Shown here: piece by piece, positions 51,811 through 62,975 of the stretch | How positions within the stretch are numbered: the stretch's first letter is position 1 | Layout of the letters: each line of letters opens with the position of its first letter | NCBI GenBank assembly: GCA_013398055.1 | Contig: VZRS01007674.1 | Coordinates: forward strand, 1,254,470 to 1,318,469 | Reading direction: 5' to 3' | Length of the DNA stretch: 64,000 nt | From: Ifrita kowaldi | Lineage: Eukaryota; Chordata; Aves; Passeriformes; Cinclosomatidae | Program-made: the position numbers and the translations under genes | Notes under the pieces: model-generated | Told to the model about the DNA's origin: nothing | Seen by the model: only the letters and a program-made list of their open reading frames with translations | Databases searched by the model: none

Positions 51811-54800
51811 AACAGCACTGCCAAAATGCCATCTATAAATGTCTTTGAGAGGCAAAATCCTACTTCCACATACTCACAGTTTACTCTGGTGAAAAAGAGA
51901 AAGAAACACTTTTTTGGCCACTGCCCAAAGTAGAGATCCTGATAACTGATACCATTCATCATGGGGTCCAAGTTTTACTAGAGAGATTATATAATCAATT
52001 TCTACCCGCAGCAAGTTAAAATACCAGATGTTCTGCAAGTGAATGAGAAATAAAAAATATGCAAAATACATGCAGAGCATGATATATATATTTTTGAAAA
52101 TATTTCCCAAGTTAAAACGTAACTGTGCAGCACTGCTTAGTTTCAGTGTTAGTACAAGCCTACAGAGGTAACTTAGGTAATCACAGCTGTAACAAAGGCA
52201 CTGTAAATTAATCCAAGTATTTCACCAAGAATGGGGAAAACCTAATTTTAAAAATTTCTGAAATGTCTTTGTATAAATTTTTGCAAAGCTGTAGGGTTTT
52301 CCAGTGAGGAAGAAAACAGTCTTACTGCATACCCTCCTGTCATCTGTGGGTACAGGCGCTTCCCAGGTCTACGTTGGGAGGTGTGAGCATCTTTTCATCC
52401 AGACAGGTTTCCACCTTCTGGTAAGACAGACAGCAACACAGCCAGTCATCAGCCCAGCTCCAATTTGTACCGAGCTGGTAGTCAGAGATGAATTAGGGAC
52501 ACTATAACACAGCTGGAAAAACAGGAGTAGCCACTGCTACAGAATGTCCAGGGTCTCACAGGTGAAGGTAACCTGCACAGCCTGTATCACAGATGGGATG
52601 TTCAGGAGAACACTGGATGAACAAGTCCAAAAGCTTGAATATGTGTTTCCTTTAAGGGCAGTGGTCAAATTAACCATTATTAATTTCTGTATGCTAAGGA
52701 AAGTGCTATTGCAGAGCCACAGAACACCTGAGGGAGGGAAGATATTTGAAACCTGCTTGAATAGAAAAGGAAAATAATGAAATCCAAGTCTCCCAGAGGG
52801 TGCAAGGGTAGGATTTCTGAGGAACAGAAGGCTTGTATCCACAGACTGACCCCATGAGCTCTTTTTTAATAGAATATATTCCTGAATGGATGTAAGGAAA
52901 ATCCTTTAGGAAAGTCTGCCTTGTAACAAGTTGTGATAAAACATTACCCGACATTCTTCCTATTACCTCTTCACTACTAGAAAAGACCCCTTTGAAAGGT
53001 CAGATTCTTGTAGTTTAGAGAATGAGAATCACAAACCCACCATCTAGCCTGCAATGCACTGTACTGGTGAGCACACTCCTTTGCCAAGAGAAGTAGGATA
53101 ACCCATCCATGCAAACCCCCTTTTACAGCTTTCTCCCTCCTTTCAGTTTTCAAACTACTCAAGAAACATTAATTTTTTTTCCTAGAACATAATCACTGTT
53201 GAACCAACCTAACTCCCTATGCTAGTGTTTGGAAACCACTTGTCTGTTATGATTAATAAAATCCAGGGGTGCAATCCCCTCTTCTTTTGTGTCAGTCCTA
53301 TGAGATCACATATTTCCTTCCCATAATCAACTCTCGGACTCACCTTTACACTTCAAACTTAAGTTTGTACCCGAGACTACTTTTCAACACTAGATTAGAA
53401 TTTGCCTGGTGTGAAATTAAAATATTCATGATAAGAAGGGGAGGATCTTTTTCCAAATGAATGTCAACAAAAAGCTGCAAGTTCCTATGCAGCATTACAG
53501 GTCGGGGGCAAGAACTGTAATTATATTAATTTATATATGTATATATATACATGGGCAGTGGTTGGTGCATGTGAACCAAAGAAAAACAACCATCAACATT
53601 ACTCAGCCAAAGCAAGTACTAAAGGCAAATGAGCGTAATCATCACACCTAAACACTTGCAGCAGAAATGGGTGTGCCTGTACTGCCCTGGGCTTTTAGTT
53701 GGCACCACCACTTTGATGGGCTTTTTCTCACAACCATACCCGGTAACTGTGGAGCCTCACTCCTGCAATGTTTCATCAAACCATCACCTGTAGCTGGGGT
53801 GATTCTGGATCACAGGACGAAACAATGCTGTGGTTTACTGCTGTTTAAATGGGGCTGTGCCCTGAAAACCACTCTGAACTGAAACTCCTTGAGAATTACC
53901 GGGAACAAACCTCATGAAGGGTCTTTGAAAATGTGAAGGAGCAAGGCAAAACAAACAAATCAGAGTAAGGGTGACAAAAGGGTCGCATGTTGGGCTGATC
54001 AAAACCTTGCTTATTCCTTTGCACACGTGATACTCATTCCATGTGTTCCACACACATTCCATTCGTCGCACATTTCACAGCAACGTGGCACATCAGACGT
54101 GCAGCAAGACCACGTGCACAGAGCACAGCACCCCCAGGCCAAGCTCTCTGCACACACAGCTCCATGCAGATGCATCCAGCCTGAAACTCATAAGCCGATT
54201 CCCATGATTTCCAGTGAGACAAGTTTTCAATTCAGCAAAAAGCTGGACTGTCAGCTAAGCCATTTATGGCAGCTCTCCCCATCTGCAGCCCTTCCCCCGT
54301 GCACAAACCCTCTTTCTGCTCTTTGCTGCAGAGTTATGATCAGTTCCCACAGGGTGATTCTGGGGAGACAGTGCTTGCAGCGGGAGATATTATAATTGGC
54401 AATAATTCAGGACCCGAAAATGGGACACAGGCCATAGTTCCCCTTGGTCATTTCTTACAGCACAGCTAAGCCAGAATTTCTATCACGCTATCTGTGACAT
54501 TAAAATCTGTGACGTTGGTCAGTCTCCAAAGAGATGGGGGGAACTTAAGAACAAACTTTCCAGTCAAATCTGCGTCAGTCTTTGTGTCAATGTGTTCCTT
54601 CACTCATTTCCAGTCAAACAGATTTAAATCCGTGGAAGAAAGAAAGAAAAAAGTAAAATCAAAGCAGTAAATGAGAAGGCTGCATACCAAATCCTCTCCT
54701 TCCCTTTCTGAGAAATTTATGCATTGCAATAGCCTGTGTGCTGCTGCTAAACTGCAAATACTCCAGGAGAAAGCAATCCAAAGAAGTGAAACTGCTGCAG

Positions 54801-56439
54801 GAACAGGAACAACCCACTTGGGTTGGCAGTGATGAGGTACCATTTGGCAAATCTCACCAAAACACCGTGACCTTGACAGTGTTCCGTGGAGTGGTGGGTG
54901 GAAGAGTCTGCACAGCCACCTCCTGCCACTCCCAAAGGGGTACACGCCAGCCTACGGACACAGCCAGCCCATGGAGCCTCCAACTGCAGCATCAGCACAG
55001 AGAAACATCACCTGGACAGCTGAAACCTTGGTCAAAAGTTTCAGAGACATGGGTCCTAGGCAAGCTGAAGCTGTTCCCTCCGTGCTGCTAGGGAGAATGA
55101 ATCTGATTTAATTGCTGGAAATGACCTGGCAGGTTGTCCTATTCTTAAGAGAGAAAAAAATTCTGAAACATTATGTATAATTGAATGAAAAATCCATCAA
55201 AGCAAGAGGTCTACTCAGGGAAAGATGTTTCAGAGGTACAACCCCAGGAAGGCCACTGAGAGAGCAATTTAGAAGGTAATTGTTCAAGCAGTTTGTGTGT
55301 TTTTTGTCTTTTTCCCTAGAGAATTATTGAGTCTAATACAAAATACTCCAACATAAGCAGAACTTCTATGAACACCCCCACAAAATACAACGTAAGCAGA
55401 TCCATATGGTCCTGGCAAAGGGTGGAATGGACATCTGTCCTGAAAAATCCCTCATAGGTATGCTTTTTTGAAAGTTTAAAATGCTTCACATCTGTTTCCT
55501 TCCCAGCTGGCAGAAAACCCATGGAATTGCAGACCTCCTGATTTGTGAATCAATCTAAAAATGCATTACAGCTTTTGACATAAGAAACCCGGCTTTACAC
55601 GCTCAATAGACACTTCACTTTCCCTTTGCCAAACTTGGGGCAAATGGGATCCTTTCAGGAGCCCTGTTTATACAACAGCCATTTCACATTAGACAGTCAT
55701 GAAAATCTCTGTTTAGCATTAGCAATGGAAGACACCTGTGTCTGGACAAGATGTTGACTCTCCCTCTGCTCTCAATTCTGTGTTGACTGGTTCTTCAAGT
55801 ACAAATTCTAACCAACACAATGCTGAAAACAAGGTTTTCCACAGAAATTCTGCCCAGGGTAGGGTCTGTAGCATCACTAGGAAAGAGAATGCCCACCCAT
55901 AGAGGGGTGCTGCTCATCCCCACCTCTGGACCAGAGGAAACGTAGCACAAGCAGCTTTGGCATACAGTGGGCTACTCTGTGCACACACTCCACAGCTCTG
56001 CTCCCTCTGCTTGTGCTGTCAGATGGAAAACTTTTTGCTGCTTTGCTAAAGCCAAAAGCTTTGGCTATGATTTTGTTTGTTTGTAGGGTTTTTTGGCTTG
56101 TTTCCCTGAGCTATGGGGTGAGCCCCCAGGCCTCCCTGATGTAGCAAAAACACCGGGTTTGTTCGAAGTTCCTTTTACTTAAGACATACATAGTTTTCTA
56201 AGTTCCCAGTTCTATTGTCAGTGTCCCCCCAACACCAGAGACACTCACTGAGAGAGTACAAAATGCCAGGGATTTTCATACTTACATCCTGGATAGCGTT
56301 TGAAGCTGTAGCCGTTGTTTGATGAACATAGCCTATGACCTTCCTCTTCTATGATTTTCCTGTATGCAGCTATAGGTGCATAGGAGGGTGTGAAAAAAAG
56401 GAAAAAATTATTGCCAGGACTGATCTCTGATAGAGCTGG
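51811..56439. other. Non-coding stretch between the second CR1 region and the assembly gap
   Basis: No exon was recognised. Exons of COX7A2L, the human tail-to-tail neighbour of EML4, were looked for in this interval by their expected protein words and not seen. It contains the TA palindrome at 53537-53552 and otherwise ordinary sequence. Confidence 0.5.
53537..53552. repeat. 16-bp perfect TA-rich palindrome
   Basis: ATGTATATATATACAT is its own reverse complement and lies in a TA-rich stretch (53520-53552). It is a small AT repeat of unknown relevance. Confidence 0.8.
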
Positions 56440-56515
56440 NNNNNNNNNNNNNNNNNNNNNNNNNNNNNNNNNNNNNNNNNNNNNNNNNNNNNNNNNNNNN
56501 NNNNNNNNNNNNNNN
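56440..56515. other. Assembly gap (76 N)
   Basis: A run of unknown bases. The flanking sequences do not obviously repeat each other. Open frames that appear to cross the gap are artefacts of reading through N. Confidence 0.99.
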
Positions 56516-59500
56516 CACACACAGAGATGCTAAGTGTATTGACAAGAGTGTATTTAAAGGAAGCTGAGATAATTCTAAAGCAGCACTAAAAGCAGATGTC
56601 ACCTCTTGCAGCCTGGTAAGGCAGTGATGAGGGTGAGGAGCCTCGTGCTGTGTGACAGAGGATTCAGAGCAAGGTCAACTGGCAACACAAGCAATGCACA
56701 ACAGTAACACAGCGCTGCTGAAACACCTGCAGAGGGGAACAGAGCAGATCAAGAGCTCTCTGGAGCACTTGTTTAGCTTACCAGACAAAAGCATGTTCTA
56801 GAAATAGTAACCTAAAGGCACTTATCAAAAAGATAAGCTGGAACAAGGTAACTGACTATGATTCAGGCAGCCCCCAAGAACTTAGAGGAAGTTCTTTTGC
56901 AAGGAACCAACAAGTGTGGTGGTTATCTGAGAGCAAAAATAATGTGACCCACACAGAGCTACACAATTGAGGCTGCTAACAAGGCATGGACCTTGCTGAC
57001 CCTGCCAGAGATCACTTGGTTGGTGAGAGCTGGGAAGTGCCCAGAGGTGCCCTTCTGAAAAGGATACTGGGCTGTAAAAGCCACAAGGACATACATATCC
57101 CTCGGAGACGTAGACCGTTTGTAGATTTTGATTCCTTAGAAGAACTTTCTGGAAGAAAGCTGTTTTCTAGAATTGTTTGGTAAAACTAAAACCAAGCCAA
57201 AATCTCCATAAACTTGCTTTGTCAAAACCACCTTTTAACCATCCAGTACATCCAACAGAAGTGAAAGCTTTTGTAGGCTTTAGTACACAGACAAAACCTA
57301 GTAGAGGGAAATTTGGCATGTGTGGTGGGGAAGCAGTGTAGGAAACAGCTCTGGTAAAACCAGTTCCACCACTGCCCCTCCTCTCCCAATCCTCTTGCCT
57401 TACCATTCTGTTGTGAACGCTTTTTATTCCATGCTCCTAAACCTTCTTAATTAACTGTGAAGTCATCCGCATCTCTTTCAAACCACAAAAAAAATGAAAA
57501 AGGCCTAGAGCAGCCATATCCATTTGGTGCTTGCATATGTGTATGCGCACACAAAGCCACCCCATGCATGTTAAAGACATTAAAATGTGCACACTGGCCG
57601 GGGTTCTGAATGGTATAATCCTACTGTAAGCAGTTTTTCATTCTCAGTTGATTAAAGCATTAGTACATAAAACATCTGTCAGAAATAAAGATTAGGCAAT
57701 GGGCTTGGACTTGTTCAGGAGGAAAGCAAACATGCAGCACAAATATCACTAAAGTAAAATCCACCTCATGTTATATTAACCCTTCCATTGCCAGAAGCCC
57801 ACATTTTATTGGCATGAGGCTGTGGAAATGAGAATTTTTTGTTTGGTTGATTTGGCCAAGCCTAAATTTCACAAGGACATTCTACTTACTTCATCCTGCT
57901 TCAACTGAAATACTGCACTGAACTGAAGGAAACATAAAGGGATGTAACACATCTTACGTGGTGAAGCACAAAGTAGAAAATACAACATATTGTTCAGCGC
58001 AGACTGTAATCAATATAACAATCCAAATACAATTTTTGCCTCATTTTCACAGACAAAATCAGAATCTATGTTTCCTAGGGATAATTTAAAAAAAGGAAGA
58101 GGCTAGGACTTGACATGCATCACACGTAAAAACTAGTTCTTGTTATTTATAATGACAATTCCAGCAAGACCAAACCTAAGAAATTCATCGTTCACCACTA
58201 CCCATCCATATCCCCAGTTTGTTCCTCACCTATCCTGAAACTTCCATGGGAAAAAACACCCCATATGGATACGTGGTCATATCCATAAAACCCAGTACCA
58301 CATGACATGATTCACCCCGTAGGGACGCAGACTGCAAGAACCCATAAGCATGGCACTCTGTAACTTTCCAGTATTTTATTACTATACTATACAAACATTT
58401 TAATGCAGACTTTGAATTAAAGTTCTCCGTCATGTAAAATGGGATGCTGTTACAGTTTTACACCTTCAGTGGTGCTTCCACCCTGAACTTCATCTCCACA
58501 CGACAAACATCATCACTGCAGCTTCCTGAACCAACAGCAGCTGCTGCTGTCCCAGGTAACGAGAGTGAGTGCTTGGAAGCCTTGTCCTGCCTGCATCACA
58601 TGAGGATGCAAAGACCAGCTCACCTACCCTTCAGGAAGACTGCTGCCTTACTGAGAATCCCAGGAGAAGAGGGAGCAAAAGCATCGAGCTGGAGAGAAGG
58701 GGAGCGGAGCGTACAAAAGCACAGCACTGCACAGCTGCAGGCGTGCTGAGAACAGCACAGCAAGGCCTTAGGACATCTGCTTGTTGCCCATGGTAGAACA
58801 TTCTCCTGGTGTCAGCATTCTCCTGACAATTTGGTGGAAAAGAAGAGCTGAGGTTTCCAGTCAAACTCAGGGTAGCAATGATGGTTTTTGTCTGCTTTTC
58901 TTTTATGTGAGGATAAAGAAGAGGTATTTGTCTATCTTGCAGGTTTCTTCCTTCTGTACGTCACCCCCCTTTTGTGAAGGACAGAAACCAGATGCAAGAA
59001 ATGCACATGATCCAAAGCTTTTGAAAAGACAGAATCTCTCACAAGGAATACATTCAGCATATTGTGACCTTCTGCATCTGCAGCTGGACAGAGACTATGA
59101 GGAATGGGGAAACATTGTGGCATTTAACACATTAAAGCCAAAATAAGCTTGTACTTCCCTCATGACTTCCAGAAGAAAGCTTCTGGGCAGAACCCTGGAA
59201 GGCAGACTGCACTTTGCAGCAGGACAAAAACTTATTTGCAACACTCTGCCACTCATCAATTAGCTACAGAAGGATAATGCTAGTAAGCTTGTTCATGTTC
59301 ATGAAAAATGGAAAAGGGAAACGTCATAAAACTTATATAACATAAACAACAGCAATATCTAGGTCTGCCAACACTATTCATGATGCTGAGTTAACTTAAT
59401 TTTAGACAGCCTGGGAGGTTATCAAAAAGCACACTTTGAGAAGTTCTTTCAAAATCACAGACCCAGACATAGCAACTGTGATGACAGCATCCATTTTATG

Positions 59501-59529
59501 TGCAGAAGGAACCAGAACAGATATGGAGA
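56516..59529. other. Non-coding stretch between the assembly gap and the EML4 3' end
   Basis: No exon was recognised. A perfect 8-bp hairpin (AAGAACTT, loop AGAGG, AAGTTCTT) lies at 56876-56896 in a block around 56820-57180 whose texture recalls a decayed LTR, although no LTR ends, target-site duplication or polymerase sequence can be pointed to. An AATAAA on the minus strand at 58375-58380 could serve a longer EML4 transcript. Confidence 0.45.
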
Positions 59530-59544
59530 AAGACACTGCAATAT

Positions 59545-59564
59545 TTTATTTTGATTATTTTATT
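59545..59564 (-). promoter_or_regulatory. Tandem polyadenylation signals (two AATAAA) for EML4
   Basis: The plus strand shows TTTATT at 59559-59564 and again at 59545-59550, which is canonical AATAAA twice in the EML4 direction. Just beyond, in the gene orientation, is a T/GT-rich stretch (tctttctcc, tctgttctggttcc) suitable as a downstream element. Cleavage would be expected around 59520-59540. Confidence 0.6.
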
Positions 59565-60209
59565 TTTTTAATCTTCAAAGTTTTCTGCCTCGAGACAGGA
59601 ATGCATGATAGATAGAAATGGCTCAAACATCTTCACATGAAACACTCTTAATCATAATTCATTCACAATTATTTTTCTAAAACATCTACAGTTACATAAT
59701 CCCACCCATTTCCATCCATTATCACAGATTTAATTATTTGTTAAACAGTAGTTGCCAGCAATTGAAAGCTGTAAGGCTTTTTGCATATTAGTAGAGTCTT
59801 CTGAACTACACAAGAATATCACAACTCTAACTCTCACTTACATGGCAACCCCAGGTGACAGATGTTCCAAAGAGAAATGTGTTGCTTATGTGGAGTTCAT
59901 AAAAATGACAGAGAGCGCTCTGTGCCTCGTTAGCTCTACTATCCTTTCTCCTTTACTAAGATTACTTTCTAAACCTACAGCATATTCCTCATTTGTAACC
60001 AAGAACTTTGATGAGCTGATGAACTTTATCTTCCACTGGTGCTATTTGGCAAATTTGAAAGTCAGGCATACTAGAGCTCTCCAGTAAAACTCTATGTACA
60101 GAGCACAGTTTAAACAGATGGGTTGCTTGGAATCCATATCTCCCTCCATCTGAAGGGAACTACTTTGAGGTTCTCTGGAACGGTTGTAAACAAGAGGATA
60201 CTTTTTTTC

Positions 60210-60238
60210 TATATATATATATGCGTGTATATATATAT
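60210..60238. repeat. TA-rich self-complementary repeat within the EML4 3'UTR
   Basis: Alternating TA of 13 bases (60210-60222), a 5-base GCGTG spacer, then alternating TA of 11 bases (60228-60238). The two arms can pair into an A/U hairpin in the predicted transcript. More TA-rich sequence continues to about 60257. Confidence 0.7.
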
Positions 60239-61905
60239 TTATATATTTTATATATAAATGTTCTAAATGTCCTTTGGGAGTCCATTTGTTTTTATCTTTC
60301 CAAATGATGACTACATACCTGATCCGTAGCATTTCTCCTGAGAAGATACTAGTAAGGGAATGACAGTTTTGATGCACTTTGGAATGGCACAATCACGTAA
60401 ACGCTTGCACAATTAAGACTTATGAACTCATCCAAAGTTTCTAAACATGATATTCTAACTAAGAACTAAAATACCAGCACAATGCAGCAAGTTAAAAAAG
60501 AAAATTCTATGTAATCAAAATATAAACAAGTACATAGGAAATGGATATCTGCCAGTAAATCTATATCTTTTTTAAAGTAGGAAATGTATGCACTTAAGAA
60601 AAAAAATGTAGCTATCTGACAAACTTTGTAAAAAAAGTACTTTCCAAATGCATAACAAATGCCAAGATATCCCGTAACTGGCCAGGTATAGCCACATGAG
60701 AGCTGCATGGCTTAGAGCAACCCGGGCAGGGGTGGGGTGGAAATCAAATCACAAAAACAATAGATCAGCAAGTCTAGGGAAAACAAAAAAATCACATCAT
60801 CATCATCTAAATTACTGTATGCTTATATCACAACTGCTAAAGGAGCCAGGGGAAAAAACAGAAAGTAGAGATTGCAGTTTAATGAATCTTAAGAATTACC
60901 TCTAAAAATTCAGAAGAAAAAAATTATCAACTAACTAATTCTAAGCACCAATTTAATAATTTAAGTTAACTGTATTTATATTTTTCATACTAGGGATGGA
61001 GCAAGTTCTGCTTGAAGGCTTAAAGTTTAACTCTGGAGCCCATCTGACTTCTGTGTTCTTGTCATGCTTCCTCTGCTGTTCACATCAAAGTCACTGTAAA
61101 GATTCTCTCGAGTTTCCAACTCTCTAGGCAAGCAATTCTTTGAAGAGACAATTATGTCCTATAGTTTAAGTCAACTTTCAGGTCATGAAAAGTGAAACAC
61201 CAGTATTTGGTTAGTCTGCTACTAAAGAGTCTGTGAAAATGGAATAGCCGACACCATTCCTCGACAGGCTTTGCCTTAGAACTAGCAGCACCCAGGGCAG
61301 ACCAACTCTGAACACATCCAGACTCCACGAGGAATTAGTAGTGTTAGAAAATTGCATATGTGTTAGATCAAGAAGGCATCGCCATACATGTGGCATCGTT
61401 ACATTATTTTTCCTCTATTCTTCTCAAGAAAAAACAAAGGAAAACAGCCCTAGAAAGAGCTTTTTGGTTGATTTTTTCATTGTTTGTCTTTGCACCTGGA
61501 AAAAGCAGCACAGTGCTTCCCAGCTGGAACAGCTCAGCGCTCCCCATCAGCTCAGTTCTTCTAGAAAGCACATCCACATAGTTAAGGTGGTCTACTTCAG
61601 CTAATTCTCAGAGCTAACCTTTTTTCCAGTATGTATTTCATGCCACTTCCTGACAGCAATTTCAGAACCGAAATGGATCTATGGTAATGTCCACTACTAA
61701 CTGCGACCAGATCTTGCTACAGACCATCAAGCCAGGCCCTTGGGATGGTTCCACACATTGAACTGAAGCTCAGACTAAAAATCTCACTGAAACTCAAAAT
61801 CTGGAGTGGTCATGAATCTCAGCTATTCTTCCCTATTTGAACCCTCACCCTTGTAATGAAAGCACGCACACCGAGGGAAAATAACAACCGCCTGAGCTGG
61901 GAGCA

Positions 61906-62370
61906 TTAAGACACCGGTGAGTTATCCTGCTGCTCTTCCGTGACCGTGGACTCGCTGTGCTCCTCGCTCAGCTCGTTGGAGGGCTCCTCGTAGCTCGGCT
62001 CAGCGGGATCCAGGCTGCTCCCCTCGCTTTGCTCCTCGCTGTGCTCCTCGCTGGCCTCCGCAGACTGCTCCAAGTTGCTCTCCAAGGAAGCCGGAGAGCT
62101 GCCAGTCACGCTTTCGTTTTGGTGCATTTCGTTAAAAGGCTGTGGCAGATGTGCAGGAGACTGCACAGTGTTTTCACTAGCAGGGATGGGCACTTTGGTG
62201 GCACCAATATCCAGGACAATGTCATTTGGTGGCAGAGTTACCTTCTCCACGAGTTTCCACTGAATAATACTCATGTCTTTCCCTCCAGTTGAAATCAAGT
62301 GACCGTCACTATGAGTGAAGCTGACATTTGTCACATGACTACTGTGAGCACTGTATTTGTGACTCGGGGC
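61906..62370 (-). CDS. EML4: EML4 last coding exon: final WD repeat plus acidic C-terminal tail and stop
   Basis: On the minus strand the exon opens after a polypyrimidine-rich acceptor (tgttttcaatag) in phase 0 with APSHKYSAHSSHV and runs 154 codons to TAA at 61906-61908. About the first 43 residues finish the C-terminal propeller, with the WD-type signature HLISTGGKDMSIIQWKL. The remaining roughly 110 residues are a low-complexity tail rich in Glu, Ser, Gln and Pro, containing SEEHSEEQSEGSS and ending QQDNSPVS. The same kind of Glu/Ser-rich tail ends human EML4 but not EML1, and this is the main reason for choosing EML4. The reading frame is open and free of frameshifts. The tail is clearly more diverged from my memory of the mammalian protein than the propeller is, as expected for a disordered segment. 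Its coding sequence is also GC-richer than the introns. Confidence 0.96.
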   Translation of the reverse strand, partial: APSHKYSAHSSHVTNVSFTHSDGHLISTGGKDMSIIQWKLVEKVTLPPNDIVLDIGATKVPIPASENTVQSPAHLPQPFNEMHQNESVTGSSPASLESNLEQSAEASEEHSEEQSEGSSLDPAEPSYEEPSNELSEEHSESTVTEEQQDNSPVS

Positions 62371-62844
62371 CTATTGAAAACAAGCAGAAAGATAAACCAC
62401 ATGTTGACTAGAAGAGATCCACAATACAGAAATTTAAAACTACTAATATTTTTGCTTAGCCTTTCAGGAGAGATCTTAGCTCACAAAAGAGTAAAGAATT
62501 ATATTTATAGCAGATTTTTCACCGCAATACTTCCTCTCTTCTTTGCAACTTGGAACAGATTTAGATCTTTATAGAAAAAGTAATGGACCTAACACTAAGG
62601 CCAGCAAACACAAAGCATTGAGCCTCCTCTCCAGAATTTAAGGATAACTATTGACACTTCACTTTCAGGTATATTGTTTTATATTTATATTGTTTTACAC
62701 TTTCTATTTTATATGTAAAATTAATGGGGGTTCTTGGATATGAAAGAAGTATTTGCCTGCCAGGTTTTAAAACAACCGTGCTGGAAGCAAGGAAAGCTTC
62801 AGGCAGCGTAAACAAGCACATGGACTAGACTGATCTAGACTTAC
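62371..62844 (-). other. EML4: EML4 last intron (phase 0)
   Basis: This 474-bp intron lies between the two EML4 coding exons. On the minus strand it begins gtaagtctag and ends with a pyrimidine-rich stretch and tttcaatag. It is AT-rich and shows no repeat or embedded RNA that I recognise. Confidence 0.93.
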
Positions 62845-62975
62845 CTTTGGCTTGGAACAAGGATACTGAAAGAGATGGACCTTACAAAAGTCATCAGCAA
62901 CTGCTATCACTTTTCGGTTATGGGATCTAACAAGGGCATTTATGTCTGTCCCATCTGATCCTTCAGGCCAAACAC
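62845..62975 (-). CDS. EML4: EML4 penultimate coding exon (C-terminal WD/beta-propeller)
   Basis: Read on the minus strand, this 131-bp exon starts with the last two bases of a split Gly codon and continues VWPEGSDGTDINALVRSHNR, then KVIAVADDFCKVHLFQYPCS and KPK. From memory this is almost identical to vertebrate EML4. It is preceded by an acceptor (cgtttctag) and followed by a strong donor (gtaagtc). The upstream intron is phase 1 and the downstream intron phase 0. EML4 is a cytoplasmic microtubule-binding protein with an N-terminal trimerising coiled coil, a HELP motif and a tandem atypical beta-propeller (TAPE domain). This exon supplies one of the last blades of the second propeller. Paralogues EML1-3 share the fold, but the next exon matches EML4 best. 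Earlier exons are not in the window; the exon normally preceding this one was looked for up to 64000 and not found. Confidence 0.96.

Larger units (their letters stand above)
59530..61905 (-). other. EML4: Predicted EML4 3' untranslated region
   Basis: The region follows the EML4 stop codon on the minus strand and extends about 2.4 kb to two AATAAA signals near 59550. From memory that length is similar to the roughly 2 kb 3'UTR of human EML4. It contains an AT-rich self-complementary stretch at 60210-60238. Open frames inside it, including a 111-codon one on the opposite strand at 59752-60087, have no recognisable protein features. The far end is inferred from the signals only; no transcript data were available. 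Shorter or longer forms are possible, as another AATAAA lies further on at 58375-58380. Confidence 0.65.

Noticed and set aside
56245..56602. Open frames spanning the run of N
   Set aside because: Reading through unknown bases creates them, and the flanking translations match nothing.
59752..60087. 111-codon plus-strand frame containing LTYMATPGDRC
   Set aside because: The MATP-like words briefly suggested COX7A2L, but the rest does not match. It lies antisense within the predicted EML4 3'UTR.
61957..62292. 111-codon plus-strand frame
   Set aside because: It is the antisense shadow of the EML4 last exon.
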